The notes: a model not told the origin generated them from the sequence alone. A DNA stretch of 45,924 nt from an uncultured Kiritimatiellota bacterium (GCA_944391065.1 CALXSH010000010.1:1-45924); one strand, 5' to 3'; counted from the first letter of the stretch, positions 7,520-16,381 are shown. Translations and numbers: made by a program.

Positions 7520-8374
7520 GTGACCGTGCCCCGGCCGAGACTCCGCGCCACAGCCGCGTCCCTTCTGGCGGGGGCGGCCCTCGCGTGCTGCGGCTGCGGG
7601 GGCGCTTCGCCGCCCGACCCGGCCCTCGGACAGGCGGCCCTGGACGAGGCGCTGGCGCTGATCGAGGCCCATCCCGACCGCGCCGCGGGCCCGGCCTCCC
7701 GCGCGGCGGCCGCGTGGATTGCGTCGCGTCTGCCGGAGGGGGCGAAGACGGAGACCTTCCCCTCGCCGCGCGGTACGCTGGCCAACGTCTCCTACGCGCC
7801 GCCCGGCGTCTCCCCGGCGGCCGTGCTGGTCTCCCATTTTGACACCAAAGTCGGCATTCCCGGCTTTGTCGGCGCCAACGACGGCGCCTCGACGACGGGG
7901 TTGCTAATCGCCCTTGCGCGCCATACCGACCTGCCCGTCCTCTACCTCTTCGTCGACGGCGAGGAGTGTGTCGCCGAGTACGGCGCCGACGACGGGCTCC
8001 ACGGCAGCTGGCACGCGGCGCGGACGGGATTCGGCGGCGACCTGCCCGTCATTGTCCTGGACATGCTCGGCGACGCGGACTGGAATCCGATCGTGGCCGG
8101 CAACGGTTCGGCGCGGCTGAACGCCGTCATTCTGCGGGCGGCGGACGATCTGGAGCTACCGGTCCGCGAAGGCCATGCCGTCATTGACGACCACATCCCC
8201 TTCGTCGCGGCCGGACGCGCCGCCGCCGACATCATCGATTTTGACTACGGCCCGGCCAACGGCTATTGGCACACGGCCGCCGACACCCCCGAGCGTATCT
8301 CCGCCGATTCGCTGGCCAAGGCCGCGGCGCTGATCCGGCGCACCCTTGAACTCTTAACGAAGGAAACCCCATGA
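7520..8374 (+). CDS. Glutaminyl-peptide cyclotransferase-like M28 lipoprotein
   Basis: Predicted lipoprotein of 284 aa that resembles glutaminyl cyclases, which turn N-terminal Gln into pyroglutamate, within the M28 zinc-peptidase fold. A GTG start at 7520 gives a signal peptide with lipobox Cys about residue 23; the in-frame ATG at 7433 would overlap parB. QC-like residues: HFD at 106-108, D121 in GANDGAS, DGEE at 146-149, D181, DDHIPF at 223-228, and H251 in YWHTAADT. By alignment to the human enzyme D121, E149 and H251 would bind zinc, with E148, D181 and D224 catalytic. The segment after DGEE (GADDGLHGSWHA) also matches QC rather than aminopeptidases. The stop overlaps the next ATG by 4 bp. 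Confidence 0.75.
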   Translation: MTVPRPRLRATAASLLAGAALACCGCGGASPPDPALGQAALDEALALIEAHPDRAAGPASRAAAAWIASRLPEGAKTETFPSPRGTLANVSYAPPGVSPAAVLVSHFDTKVGIPGFVGANDGASTTGLLIALARHTDLPVLYLFVDGEECVAEYGADDGLHGSWHAARTGFGGDLPVIVLDMLGDADWNPIVAGNGSARLNAVILRAADDLELPVREGHAVIDDHIPFVAAGRAAADIIDFDYGPANGYWHTAADTPERISADSLAKAAALIRRTLELLTKETP

Positions 8375-9195
8375 TTACCGTACTGCTCAATCTGATTGTC
8401 GCCCTGCTGGTGGCCATCGTCCTGCCCGTCACGGGCGTGATGGCCTGGTACTGGTCGGTGCCCCTGGGCCTGCTCTGCTTCATTGCCGTCCAGATCGGCA
8501 TCACCCTGGTTCTCCGCCGCCGCATGGCCTCGGTCAGCGCCGCCGTCGAGGCCATCACGAAGCAGGCCCAGGCCAGGATGCACGCCAAGCTCCAGCGCTG
8601 GCGCACGAAGCCGGTCTCCAGCGCCAAGCTCGCCGAGGCCGAACTCACCAAGGACCGCGACGCAATGATCGACGAGATCCGCGCCGTGCTGGCTCCGCTC
8701 TACCGCTACCGCCTCTGGATCCCGCTGATGGACCGCCAGCTGGCCACGATGGAGCTCCAGTTCGCCTGGCAGAAGAAGGATTACGCCCGCGTGGACGAGC
8801 TCCTCCCGCGCGCCCTGCTGATCGACCCGATGCTTGTCTGCATCCGCCTGGCCCGCATGTGGCAGAAGGACGCCACCGACGAGGAGCTGCTCAAGGTCTT
8901 CCGCAAGTCCGTCCGCCGCGCCCGCTACGACACCACCGCCCTCCTCTATGCCACAATGGCCTGGATGATGGTCCGTCACAACAACATCGACGAGGCCTTC
9001 CGCCTGCTCAACGAGGCCGACGAACGCAACGAGCATCCCGTCATCAAGCAGAACCGCGACCTGCTGGCCAACAACCGCGTCAACCAGTTCTCCAACGCCG
9101 GCTTCGGCGATCTCTGGTATGCCGTCGGTCTGGAGACGCCCAAGGTCCGCACGGCCCGTCAAAACCGCCAGACGGCCGGCCGCTACTTTATGTAA
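8371..9195 (+). CDS. Membrane protein with TPR-like helical domain
   Basis: I do not recognise this 274-aa protein. Two hydrophobic helices (about 4-24 and 29-48) are followed by a basic RRRM stop-transfer and a helical cytoplasmic domain. The stretch at about 120-235 has TPR-like spacing (for example ARVDELLPRALLIDPM and NNIDEAFRLLNEADERN). It overlaps the upstream lipoprotein gene by ATGA and has AAGGAA about 5 nt before the start, so it belongs to the same operon. Scaffold or assembly roles are possible but unproven. Confidence 0.65.
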   Translation: MITVLLNLIVALLVAIVLPVTGVMAWYWSVPLGLLCFIAVQIGITLVLRRRMASVSAAVEAITKQAQARMHAKLQRWRTKPVSSAKLAEAELTKDRDAMIDEIRAVLAPLYRYRLWIPLMDRQLATMELQFAWQKKDYARVDELLPRALLIDPMLVCIRLARMWQKDATDEELLKVFRKSVRRARYDTTALLYATMAWMMVRHNNIDEAFRLLNEADERNEHPVIKQNRDLLANNRVNQFSNAGFGDLWYAVGLETPKVRTARQNRQTAGRYFM

Positions 9196-9210
9196 GGAGG
9201 GCCCGAGGCC

Positions 9211-10821
9211 ATGTCCCCGGAAGCCGCCGCCACCGCCCCCGAATCCGCCCCGGAAGCCCGGGAGGGCCGCCATTTTCCCGGCCTGCCCGTCGGCACGGCG
9301 GCTCTGCCAGGGCTCCTAATCCTTTTCCCCGCGGCTGTCGCCCTCTGCGGACGGCCACTGACGGTCGCGGCGGCGCTGGCGGTCTGCCTGATGCTCGGCT
9401 ACGCCTGCCGCTGCCTGAAACCCTTTCTGGCCGTTCTGGCCGCCGCATTCCTGATCAATGCCTGCGTGCTGTCGGGCTTTGCAATCTTCAGTGACACCGA
9501 CGATTACTGGATGCCGGCGGTGCGCTTTCTGGCGTCGGCCGTCCCAATCGTCCCCGACGGCGGATACGCCGAGATTCACCTCATGATGGGCTACCCGGCC
9601 GGCTTCATGCGCTGGGGGGCGGCTCTTTACCGATTGACCGGATGGGTCGATGCCGCGGCTGCCCTGCCGCTGATTCTGGCGCCCGCCGCCTGGCTGACGG
9701 CACGGCGTGCCGGTCTCAGCCGAATTGCGGCAACGGTACTGACGGCCGGGCCGCTGACACTCTTCGGACTCTTCAATCCGATGCCCGATGCGTCGGTCTA
9801 CCTGCTGCTACTGACGGCCGCGCTGGCGCTCCGCGACCGGACGGCCTACGCGCTGCCCTTGGGCGCGGCGCTGCTGGCGTGCTGGCTCAAGCAGACGGCC
9901 TGGATCCCGACCTTTTTCATCCTGCTGGTGCTCCTGCGCAGCCATCCGCGCCATATCCCAAAGACGCTGGCCGCCGGCCTCACGGTCGGCGTGCTGATGA
10001 TTCCCTTTGTCCGCGCCGTTGCCTCCGGGCTCGTCAGCACGGCGGACTTCTATGACATGGATGAAACCGCCAAAGCCATGGGCTACTGGGCCCGTCAGAT
10101 TTATGCCTATCTGGGACACGGCCTCATCCCCGGACCGACGCCGCAGTTCAACGTCGCCGTCGGTGGAGGTGACGGCGGCGGGGTGGATGGGCTGGGCCCC
10201 TTCTTCCGCCTCACCGTCTGGGCTTTTCTCGCTGTGCTGCTCTTCTGCCGGCGCCGCCTGACCGGATGGGGCACAGTGATTCTGGTCTGCTGGGCAGGCG
10301 TGCTGACGGTGCCGACGGTCTACATCGGGTACGCCCGGTACACGCCCTTGGTCTATCCAGCGGTAATGCTACCGTTGCTGCTGGCCTTCCCGCGCCTCGC
10401 CGTGGTTCCGGCCGCGCTGGTCTGCGCGATGCCGGCGGCGTGGATTGGCTGGCGCGTGATGCGCTCCTCCGAGAATCTTTACGCGCTGTCGCCGGCCGTG
10501 ACGGCCGTTCACGCCGACGGCTACAACGTCCGCTGCGCCTTCCGCGATCGTCTCGCCGACGAGCCTCAGCCGATTCTCTCCGGTTCGCTGGCCTACACTT
10601 ACGCGGGCACGGGGGACTTCCCGCCCATGCCGCGCGCCGCGGGGGACCACCGGCTGACGCCGGCGGCGGAGAAGGCCCGCGGCATGCTGCGCTACGCTGT
10701 CGCCGAATGGCTTCCCTACGCCGTCTCCCATCTGCCGGAGACGGCCCTTCAGACCGTCCGGTACCGTTGGCATCTGCTGACGGCACCGAGAGGAGAGAGC
10801 GATGGAATTCAAAACCCTTGA
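9211..10821 (+). CDS. GT-C-like multi-pass membrane protein
   Basis: A 536-aa protein with about 11-13 hydrophobic segments. The first large loop carries SDTDDYW (about residues 94-100), an acidic motif in the position where GT-C glycosyltransferases of the GT39/PMT type keep their catalytic Asp. That suggests a polyprenyl-phosphate-sugar-dependent transferase, but I cannot name the substrate. AAGGAGG lies 10 nt before the ATG. Its 3' end overlaps the next gene by 20 bp. The neighbouring sugar-phosphate transferase supports a role in surface glycan assembly. Confidence 0.6.
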   Translation: MSPEAAATAPESAPEAREGRHFPGLPVGTAALPGLLILFPAAVALCGRPLTVAAALAVCLMLGYACRCLKPFLAVLAAAFLINACVLSGFAIFSDTDDYWMPAVRFLASAVPIVPDGGYAEIHLMMGYPAGFMRWGAALYRLTGWVDAAAALPLILAPAAWLTARRAGLSRIAATVLTAGPLTLFGLFNPMPDASVYLLLLTAALALRDRTAYALPLGAALLACWLKQTAWIPTFFILLVLLRSHPRHIPKTLAAGLTVGVLMIPFVRAVASGLVSTADFYDMDETAKAMGYWARQIYAYLGHGLIPGPTPQFNVAVGGGDGGGVDGLGPFFRLTVWAFLAVLLFCRRRLTGWGTVILVCWAGVLTVPTVYIGYARYTPLVYPAVMLPLLLAFPRLAVVPAALVCAMPAAWIGWRVMRSSENLYALSPAVTAVHADGYNVRCAFRDRLADEPQPILSGSLAYTYAGTGDFPPMPRAAGDHRLTPAAEKARGMLRYAVAEWLPYAVSHLPETALQTVRYRWHLLTAPRGESDGIQNP

Positions 10822-12232
10822 TTTGGATGCCCTTGCCGGACTGCTGCCCCTCTTCCGGGCGCAGGGTTTCCGGATGAGCGACTACACGGCCGGCTTCCGC
10901 CATATGTGGCGCCACTATATCCGCCAGAGCTACGCCATGGAGGCCGGCTGCCTCTGCATCCGCGCCTGTATCTCCGGCGAGCCGAAGTTCTCCTATCCCC
11001 TTTCGCCCGACGGCGACGGGGCGGCCGAAGAGGCGGCGCTGACGGCGCTTGAGGCCTGGTGCGTGGCCCACGAGGAGCCTCTGCGGCTCATCTCCATCCC
11101 CGCGGAGCGTCTGGCGCAGGTCACGCAGCGCTACGGGCGCAGTCTCAATCTCACCAATCCCCGCACCTGGCGCGACTATCTCTACCGCGCCGAGGACTTC
11201 GTCACCTACGCGGGCAAGCGTTTCTCGGGGCAGCGCAACCACGTCTCGAAGTTCCGCCGGGCCTACCCCGAGGCGACCTTCCGCCCAATGACGGAGGCCG
11301 ACCTGCCTGCGGCCGAGGCCTTCCTTGAGACCTACGCCGAGCGCCAGTACGCCAAGAACTCCTTCATCGCCAACGAGGAGCTCAGCGGGACGAAGGACAT
11401 GCTGCGGGTCTTCGGCCGGCTCGGCCAGATCGGCGGGATGCTCTGGCATGAGGAGAAGCCGATTGCGCTGACCTTCGGCGAGATCTCGGGTGACACGCTG
11501 GTCATCCACGTCGAAAAGGCGCTGGTGGGGTATGACGGCGTCTATCCGACCGTGGCCCAGGAATTCGCCAGACACGTGACGTCGGGCCATCCGGAGGTCG
11601 CCTTCATCAACCGCGAGGACGACGCCGGCGACTGCGGGCTGCGCAAGTCGAAGCTCCAGTACAATCCGATTCGCATCCTCGACAAGTACACGGTGATTCC
11701 CCACCGCGTCATCGACGAACTCACCCAGCCGCCAATCATCGATTCGCCCCGCCTGCGCCTACGCGCCGTGACCGACAAGGAAGTCCATGACTTCGGCAGG
11801 CTCGCCCGCGACGTCCACCGCAACCGCTTCTGGGGTTGGGACTGGCGCACCGCCTGGAAGGAAGAGGGCGACCCGCGCGACGCGTGGTTCCTCGAGAACA
11901 CGCGCCGCGACTTCGCCGCCCACCACGAGATTTCCCTCGGGCTCTTCGCCGAGGAAGGGTTTGTGGGCGAAGGCGTCTTCCACAACTTCACCTACAGCAA
12001 CACCGTCGAGATCGGCATCCGCCTCCTGCCCGAGGCCGAGAAGAAGGGGTACGCCTCCGAGGCGGTCCGGGCCATGGCCGATTACGCGCTCTGCTACTGG
12101 GGGCTTGAGAAGGCCACGGCCAAGTGCTTCCGCGACAACCTCTCCTCCAAGGCGATGCTTGAGCGCGGAGGTCTCCGTCAGAGCGGCGAGGACAAGACCT
12201 TCTTCTACTTCGCCCGGACCGCCAAGAACTGA
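10802..12232 (+). CDS. DUF2156-GNAT fusion protein
   Basis: A 476-aa protein with two acyltransferase-type halves. Residues 1 to about 305 resemble DUF2156/COG4866, related to the soluble domain of MprF-type lysyltransferases. Residues about 310-476 are a GNAT N-acetyltransferase of the RimJ/RimL type: a start like RLRLRAVTDKEV, an acceptor region with GIRLLPEAEKKGYASEAV, and a closing AKCFRDNLSSKAMLERGG. The fusion is within one frame with no frameshift. The RBS AGGAGA is 5 nt before the ATG. Adjacent glycan genes suggest that it modifies a lipid, peptide or sugar of the envelope, which is inference. Confidence 0.75.
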   Translation: MEFKTLDLDALAGLLPLFRAQGFRMSDYTAGFRHMWRHYIRQSYAMEAGCLCIRACISGEPKFSYPLSPDGDGAAEEAALTALEAWCVAHEEPLRLISIPAERLAQVTQRYGRSLNLTNPRTWRDYLYRAEDFVTYAGKRFSGQRNHVSKFRRAYPEATFRPMTEADLPAAEAFLETYAERQYAKNSFIANEELSGTKDMLRVFGRLGQIGGMLWHEEKPIALTFGEISGDTLVIHVEKALVGYDGVYPTVAQEFARHVTSGHPEVAFINREDDAGDCGLRKSKLQYNPIRILDKYTVIPHRVIDELTQPPIIDSPRLRLRAVTDKEVHDFGRLARDVHRNRFWGWDWRTAWKEEGDPRDAWFLENTRRDFAAHHEISLGLFAEEGFVGEGVFHNFTYSNTVEIGIRLLPEAEKKGYASEAVRAMADYALCYWGLEKATAKCFRDNLSSKAMLERGGLRQSGEDKTFFYFARTAKN

Positions 12233-12247
12233 CCGTCAGGCCCTGTC

Positions 12248-12766
12248 ATGCCGCGCGCGCTCGAACTGCTGCTGGTCATCGTCACGCTCCCGCTCTGGGG
12301 GGCGCTGATTCTGCTGACGGCGCTGACCGTGCTGCTGACCGAGGGGCGGCCGGTCTTCTTCCGGCAGGTCCGTCCGGGACTCGGCGCGAAGCCCTTCACG
12401 CTGATCAAGTTCCGCACGATGCGTCCGGGGGAGGAACCTGACGCCGAACGGATGACGCGCGTGGGACGCTTCCTGCGCAGGACCTCGCTGGACGAACTGC
12501 CCGAACTGCTCAACGTCCTGCGCGGCGAGATGGCGTTGGTCGGGCCCCGGCCGCTGCTGATGGCCTACCTCGCCGAGTACACGCCCGAGGAGGCGCACCG
12601 CCACGATGTCCGTCCGGGCATCACGGGATTGGCGCAGATCAACGGGCGCACCGACATTCCCCGCGACGAAAAGATCCGCTGGGACCTGAAGTACATCCGC
12701 GAACGGTCCACGCGGCTCGACTTCTCCATTCTCTTCCGCACCGTCTTTCACCTGAAAGGATCCTGA
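12248..12766 (+). CDS. Bacterial sugar transferase (undecaprenyl-P phosphoglycosyltransferase type)
   Basis: Transfers a sugar-1-phosphate to undecaprenyl phosphate at the start of a glycan chain. The 172-aa length equals the minimal catalytic unit of the monotopic family. Seen: one N-terminal hydrophobic re-entrant helix (residues 5-28), GRPVFFRQVRPG, KFRTMRPGEE, RRTSLDELPELLNVLRGEM, VGPRPLLM and RPGITGLAQINGR, all in family order. The Asp-Glu pair in SLDELPEL corresponds to the catalytic dyad. The RBS is weak. The substrate sugar cannot be read from sequence. Confidence 0.9.
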   Translation: MPRALELLLVIVTLPLWGALILLTALTVLLTEGRPVFFRQVRPGLGAKPFTLIKFRTMRPGEEPDAERMTRVGRFLRRTSLDELPELLNVLRGEMALVGPRPLLMAYLAEYTPEEAHRHDVRPGITGLAQINGRTDIPRDEKIRWDLKYIRERSTRLDFSILFRTVFHLKGS

Positions 12767-12767
12767 T

Positions 12768-13652
12768 ATGCGCCGAATCCTCCCGCCCCTCTTTGCTCTG
12801 CTCTGCTGCGCCGCCGTCGCGGCACCCGTGCCGGAGGCCGAGCGTCCCTTCCGCCCCGCGCCGCTGACGGTGACGGAGAACCGCGTGCCGCTGCGCGTGA
12901 ACCCCGCCAACGGGATGCAGCTGCTCGACGCGACGCTCAACGGCGTGCCCTGCACGTTGCTGCTCGACACGGGCGCGAGCCACACGACCTTTGACCTCGC
13001 CTTCCTGAAGACGAAGCTGCCGGATCTGCCGCTGAAGCCAATCGAGCTGGGCGGCACGACCAACGTCGACGGGGCACCGAAGGCCTTTCCGGTCTTTTCG
13101 CTGAAACTGGGGTCGGCGGAACTGACCAAGTTTGTCGGCATGGCGCTGCCGCTCGATCACCTCTCCGAGGCGGTCGGCGAACGGGTCGACGGCATTCTGG
13201 GAATGAACACAATGGCTTACGCGCCCTTTCGCCTCTCGCTGCGGGACGCGTCGGTGACGTGGTATCCGACGATGCCCGAGGTGCCGGGGGCCGTGACGGT
13301 GCCGGTGCTGCAGGGGACGGGCGACAACGCCTTTCACGTCATTGCCTCGCGCGGCGGCGAGGGAAAGACCTTCCCCGCGCTGATTGATTCCGGGGCGAGC
13401 ATGACCTTCATGGATGACAGGCTCTGGCCCGCCGCGGGCGAGGCCGCGGCCATTTCCGCGGCCGGCGTCAACGAGGTCATGGCCCTGAACGTGAAACGGG
13501 GCGAGCCGGGGGAATTGGCCCTGGGCGCCTTCCGTCTGCCGATCCGCCCGCTGCTCTCGCACGGCGAGATGCCGCTCCTGGGGGCTGACAGTCTGCGCGG
13601 CGTCGACCTCTACTTCGATGTCGACGCGCGCGTCCTGAGGATGGCGAAGTGA
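12768..13652 (+). CDS. Secreted retropepsin-like aspartic protease
   Basis: A 294-aa exported protein with signal peptide residues 1-19. It has two aspartic-protease motifs, LLLDTGASHTTF near residues 64-75 and LIDSGASMTFMD near 205-216, so both halves of a pepsin-type two-lobed active site appear to be encoded in one chain. Family members act in periplasm or outer membrane on unknown substrates. AAAGGA lies 7 nt before the ATG. It follows the sugar transferase by 1 bp and overlaps the next protease gene, suggesting co-translation of two proteases. Confidence 0.75.
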   Translation: MRRILPPLFALLCCAAVAAPVPEAERPFRPAPLTVTENRVPLRVNPANGMQLLDATLNGVPCTLLLDTGASHTTFDLAFLKTKLPDLPLKPIELGGTTNVDGAPKAFPVFSLKLGSAELTKFVGMALPLDHLSEAVGERVDGILGMNTMAYAPFRLSLRDASVTWYPTMPEVPGAVTVPVLQGTGDNAFHVIASRGGEGKTFPALIDSGASMTFMDDRLWPAAGEAAAISAAGVNEVMALNVKRGEPGELALGAFRLPIRPLLSHGEMPLLGADSLRGVDLYFDVDARVLRMAK

Positions 13653-14341
13653 TGAAGGACGCCGCCACACGGGCGCTGGTGCTGCCCTACGCCGTCTGGG
13701 TCGCGGCCATCGCGCTGACGATGGCCGTGGGCGGATACATGACGCCCTCGTACGTTTACGCGGGCAAGACCGTGCTCTGCGGGATTCTGCTGGCGGCGCT
13801 GCGTCCGTGGCGCTACGCGTCGTGCGCGAAGTCGCCATGGGCGGTGACGGCGGGTGTGCTCTTCGGCATCGTCGTACTGGTGCTGTGGGTGCTGCCGGAG
13901 ATTCTGCCGTGGCCGTGGATGACGGAATGGTACCGCCGCTGGCTGGTGATGATGCCGGGAACGCTGCCGGATTATTCGGCATCGTGGTGCTACGCGTGGC
14001 AGAACGGGCCGGCGCTGGCGATTCTCAAGCTGATCGGGAGCGCCTTCGTCATTGCGCCGGCGGAGGAATTTTTCTTCCGCGGGTGGCTGGCGCGGTGGCT
14101 GACGCAGCGCGACTGGAAGGCGCTGCCGCTCCAGGCGGTGTCGCGTCAGGCCTTCTGGGTGACGGCGCTGGTCTTCGCCTTCGAACATGACCGCTATGCG
14201 GCGGGACTTTTGGCGGGGCTCGTGTACGGGGCGCTGACGGTCCGGACGGGGTCGCTCCGCGCCGCCATCGTGGCCCACGTGACGACGAATCTGCTGCTGG
14301 GGATTTACGTGCTGGTCTCGGGGGATTACGGCTTCTGGTAA
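13649..14341 (+). CDS. CPBP/CAAX-type intramembrane protease
   Basis: A 230-aa membrane protein with about six to eight hydrophobic segments. Hallmark motifs: AEEFFFRGW (EExxxR), FEHDRYAAGLLAGLVYG with the second-motif His, and AHVTTN as the third motif. This is the Abi/CPBP glutamyl intramembrane protease family; the arrangement resembles the CAAX-protease-related proteins described with exosortase systems, though I see no exosortase here. The start is a GTG at 13649 or the ATG at 13652; both overlap the stop of the aspartic-protease gene. It ends the argC-parB operon, 30 bp from the convergent permease gene. Confidence 0.8.
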   Translation: MMKDAATRALVLPYAVWVAAIALTMAVGGYMTPSYVYAGKTVLCGILLAALRPWRYASCAKSPWAVTAGVLFGIVVLVLWVLPEILPWPWMTEWYRRWLVMMPGTLPDYSASWCYAWQNGPALAILKLIGSAFVIAPAEEFFFRGWLARWLTQRDWKALPLQAVSRQAFWVTALVFAFEHDRYAAGLLAGLVYGALTVRTGSLRAAIVAHVTTNLLLGIYVLVSGDYGFW

Positions 14342-14371
14342 GCCGGTCCCGCTTCATTGCCTGCGCCGCCC

Positions 14372-16249
14372 TTATTTCATGGAGGGCAGGACGATGCCGC
14401 GCATGATGACGCGCTGGCAGAGCAGGAAGACAATGGCCGTGGGGACGGAGATGATGACGAAGCCCGCCATCACGACCCACGGGCTGCCGGCGAACTGCTG
14501 ACTGAGCTGGTACATCCAGACCGAAAGGGTCCAGTGGCTCTGACGCTGGCAGACGAGCAGGGCCCATTCCCAGGAATTGTAGGCCGCAACGAAGGCGTTG
14601 AGGGCGTTGACGGCGAGGATGGGCGTCGTCATCGGCAGGGTAATGTGTCGGAAGATCTGCCATTCGTTGGCGCCGTCGATGGCCGCGGCCTCATAGAGTT
14701 CGCGCGGGAGACCATCGAAGAACCCCTTTAGGATGAAGATGGAGAGGCCGTTGGCCACGGTCGGCAGGACGAGGGCGGCAAAGGTGTTGAGCAGGCCGAG
14801 CTCGCGGATGAGCATGAAGCCCGGGATGGCCGTGACGGCGGCCGGGAAGGCCATCGTCGCCAGCAGGAAAAGGAGAATGGTTTCGGTGCGGCGCAGGCTG
14901 AAGCGCGAGAGGGCGTAGGCGGCGAGGGGATTGACCGTGAGGGTCGCCAGCAGCGTCAGCAATACGAGGATGACCGTATTGCCGAAAGCAGAGCCCCGCA
15001 GGAAGAGGGCGTCGAGGATGGTGCGGTAGTTGGCCGTGACGTCGCGGAGGAGGAGGGCGAGGCCATCGTCTCGGTAGGTGATGACGTAGGCCTGCGCGGC
15101 GGGCAGGGGGACGTCGCGCCAGTCCGCGGCGGCTGTGCCGTAGGCGGCGTTGAGCGCGTCGAGGGTCCCGTAACGGGTCTTCAGGAAGGTCTGCCATTCG
15201 GCCTCGGGGGATGTGGCCGTCAGGAGGCGGAGGGGCAGCGTGCCGACAAAGCCGCGCCAGAGGGTGGAATTTTCATAGGCATGGAGGGGCACGTCGGCCA
15301 GAGAGGCCGGGACGGGGTTGCCTGTCAGCGTGGCGTAGGCCTCGGGCGTGCGGCACTGGCGGGCCACCCAAGCCTGCCAGAGGGCGGTGCTTTCGGGACA
15401 GACCGTGACGCGCAGGAGACGCTTCGGGTAGGCCTCGGAGACGAAGCGCTGCCAATCCGGGTCGGCGGCATCGCCGGGAAAGCGTGCGGCCGGGAGGGCA
15501 TGACGTTCGCGCCAACGGTCCCAGAGCGGCGCGATGCGGTAGGGCCGCGTGCGGGTGTAGGCCATGCCGGGAGTCCTGCCGCGCAGGTAAGCTTTGAAGT
15601 CCTGCCAGAGGTCAGTCTTGGGGTCGTCGGTCGGCCAGTCCCAGTCGGGATAGTGGAGCGGCACGCGGGCCTGCGCGCGCATGCGAATGCCGTAGAAGGA
15701 GGCGTAGCGGATGTCCCAGACGCGGTTGAGTTCGGCTAGGGCGACCTCGGGGCCGCGGTTTCCGGTGCGTTCCTCGAAGACACGGCGGACGTAGGGAGCG
15801 ATGTCGCGTTCGTCGTAGGTGCAGACGGAATTGCGGACGTCATAGGACGCGTTGAAGTCGGCGTAGTCGCGGGCCATGCGTTCCCAGCGCGCGGCGGTCT
15901 CCGAATCCTCCAGACCGTCGAGCCAGGGACGGACGAAGGTGCGGACCGCGTCGGGTTCGCGGGCCACGACGGCCCAGCTCATCCAGTGGGCCGGGGCGTC
16001 GGGGAAGGTTTCACGGGGGAAGGAAGGATGGAAGACGGCCAGCACGCGCATGAAGCGGTCTTCGGCATTCCAGAGGGAGCGGAGGACAGGGGAGTAACGG
16101 CGGTAGTCGTAGCGGTTGGTCATCGACCCCGTCACCATCATGAGGAAGGGCCAGACCATCGTCACCGCGCCCAGCGTCAGCACCAGATAGATAAGGCCGA
16201 GGATCAGCCTGGCCTTGAATGTCCGCCGTTCGACAGGAAGAATAATCAT
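14372..16249 (-). CDS. MalG-type sugar ABC permease with large extracytoplasmic insert
   Basis: Inner-membrane permease of a carbohydrate ABC importer, but 625 aa long against about 280 for MalG. TM1 is at residues 13-38. About 370 residues of soluble sequence follow, then five more membrane helices (about 420-620) with the EAA loop at about 520-536 (EAAAIDGANEWQIF), which contacts the ATPase. The insert holds at least two tandem units of about 60 residues (266-327 and 331-390): W-x-x-F starts, an LxAL/ExYATLTG-like middle, and a closing DVPLP/H. A weaker relative lies near 170-200. Part of the second unit (RYGTLDALNAAYGT) resembles stretches in family-42 beta-galactosidases. No MalF, binding protein or ATPase is adjacent. 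Shine-Dalgarno is poor. Confidence 0.85.
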   Translation of the reverse strand: MIILPVERRTFKARLILGLIYLVLTLGAVTMVWPFLMMVTGSMTNRYDYRRYSPVLRSLWNAEDRFMRVLAVFHPSFPRETFPDAPAHWMSWAVVAREPDAVRTFVRPWLDGLEDSETAARWERMARDYADFNASYDVRNSVCTYDERDIAPYVRRVFEERTGNRGPEVALAELNRVWDIRYASFYGIRMRAQARVPLHYPDWDWPTDDPKTDLWQDFKAYLRGRTPGMAYTRTRPYRIAPLWDRWRERHALPAARFPGDAADPDWQRFVSEAYPKRLLRVTVCPESTALWQAWVARQCRTPEAYATLTGNPVPASLADVPLHAYENSTLWRGFVGTLPLRLLTATSPEAEWQTFLKTRYGTLDALNAAYGTAAADWRDVPLPAAQAYVITYRDDGLALLLRDVTANYRTILDALFLRGSAFGNTVILVLLTLLATLTVNPLAAYALSRFSLRRTETILLFLLATMAFPAAVTAIPGFMLIRELGLLNTFAALVLPTVANGLSIFILKGFFDGLPRELYEAAAIDGANEWQIFRHITLPMTTPILAVNALNAFVAAYNSWEWALLVCQRQSHWTLSVWMYQLSQQFAGSPWVVMAGFVIISVPTAIVFLLCQRVIMRGIVLPSMK

Positions 16250-16289
16250 GAAGGGAATTCCGTAGGGGTCGCGTGACGCTTCGGGGCGC

Positions 16290-16298
16290 AGTATAGCA
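16290..16298 (-). promoter_or_regulatory. Extended -10 promoter of the permease gene
   Basis: On the minus strand TGC-TATACT spans 16298-16290, about 40 nt upstream of the permease ATG at 16249. It faces away from the identical TGC-TATACT of the plus-strand gene at 16341-16349, leaving 42 bp between the two elements. Confidence 0.55.
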
Positions 16299-16340
16299 TA
16301 TCCCCGGGCGCCTTCCCGGTGGCACGGAGGCGGGCAGGCG

Positions 16341-16349
16341 TGCTATACT
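16341..16349 (+). promoter_or_regulatory. Extended -10 promoter of the pRiA4b-like gene
   Basis: TGC-TATACT, 32 bp before the GTG start at 16382. Because transcription would begin near 16356, it rules out the longer in-frame start at 16319. Confidence 0.55.
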
Positions 16350-16381
16350 TTGCGTCCTCTCGCCGAAAATCAGGAAGGCCC

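Noticed and set aside
6360..7600. parS site near parB
   Set aside because: I found no sequence close to TGTTNCACGTGAAACA in or around the gene. The 12-bp palindromes at 239-319 do not resemble it.
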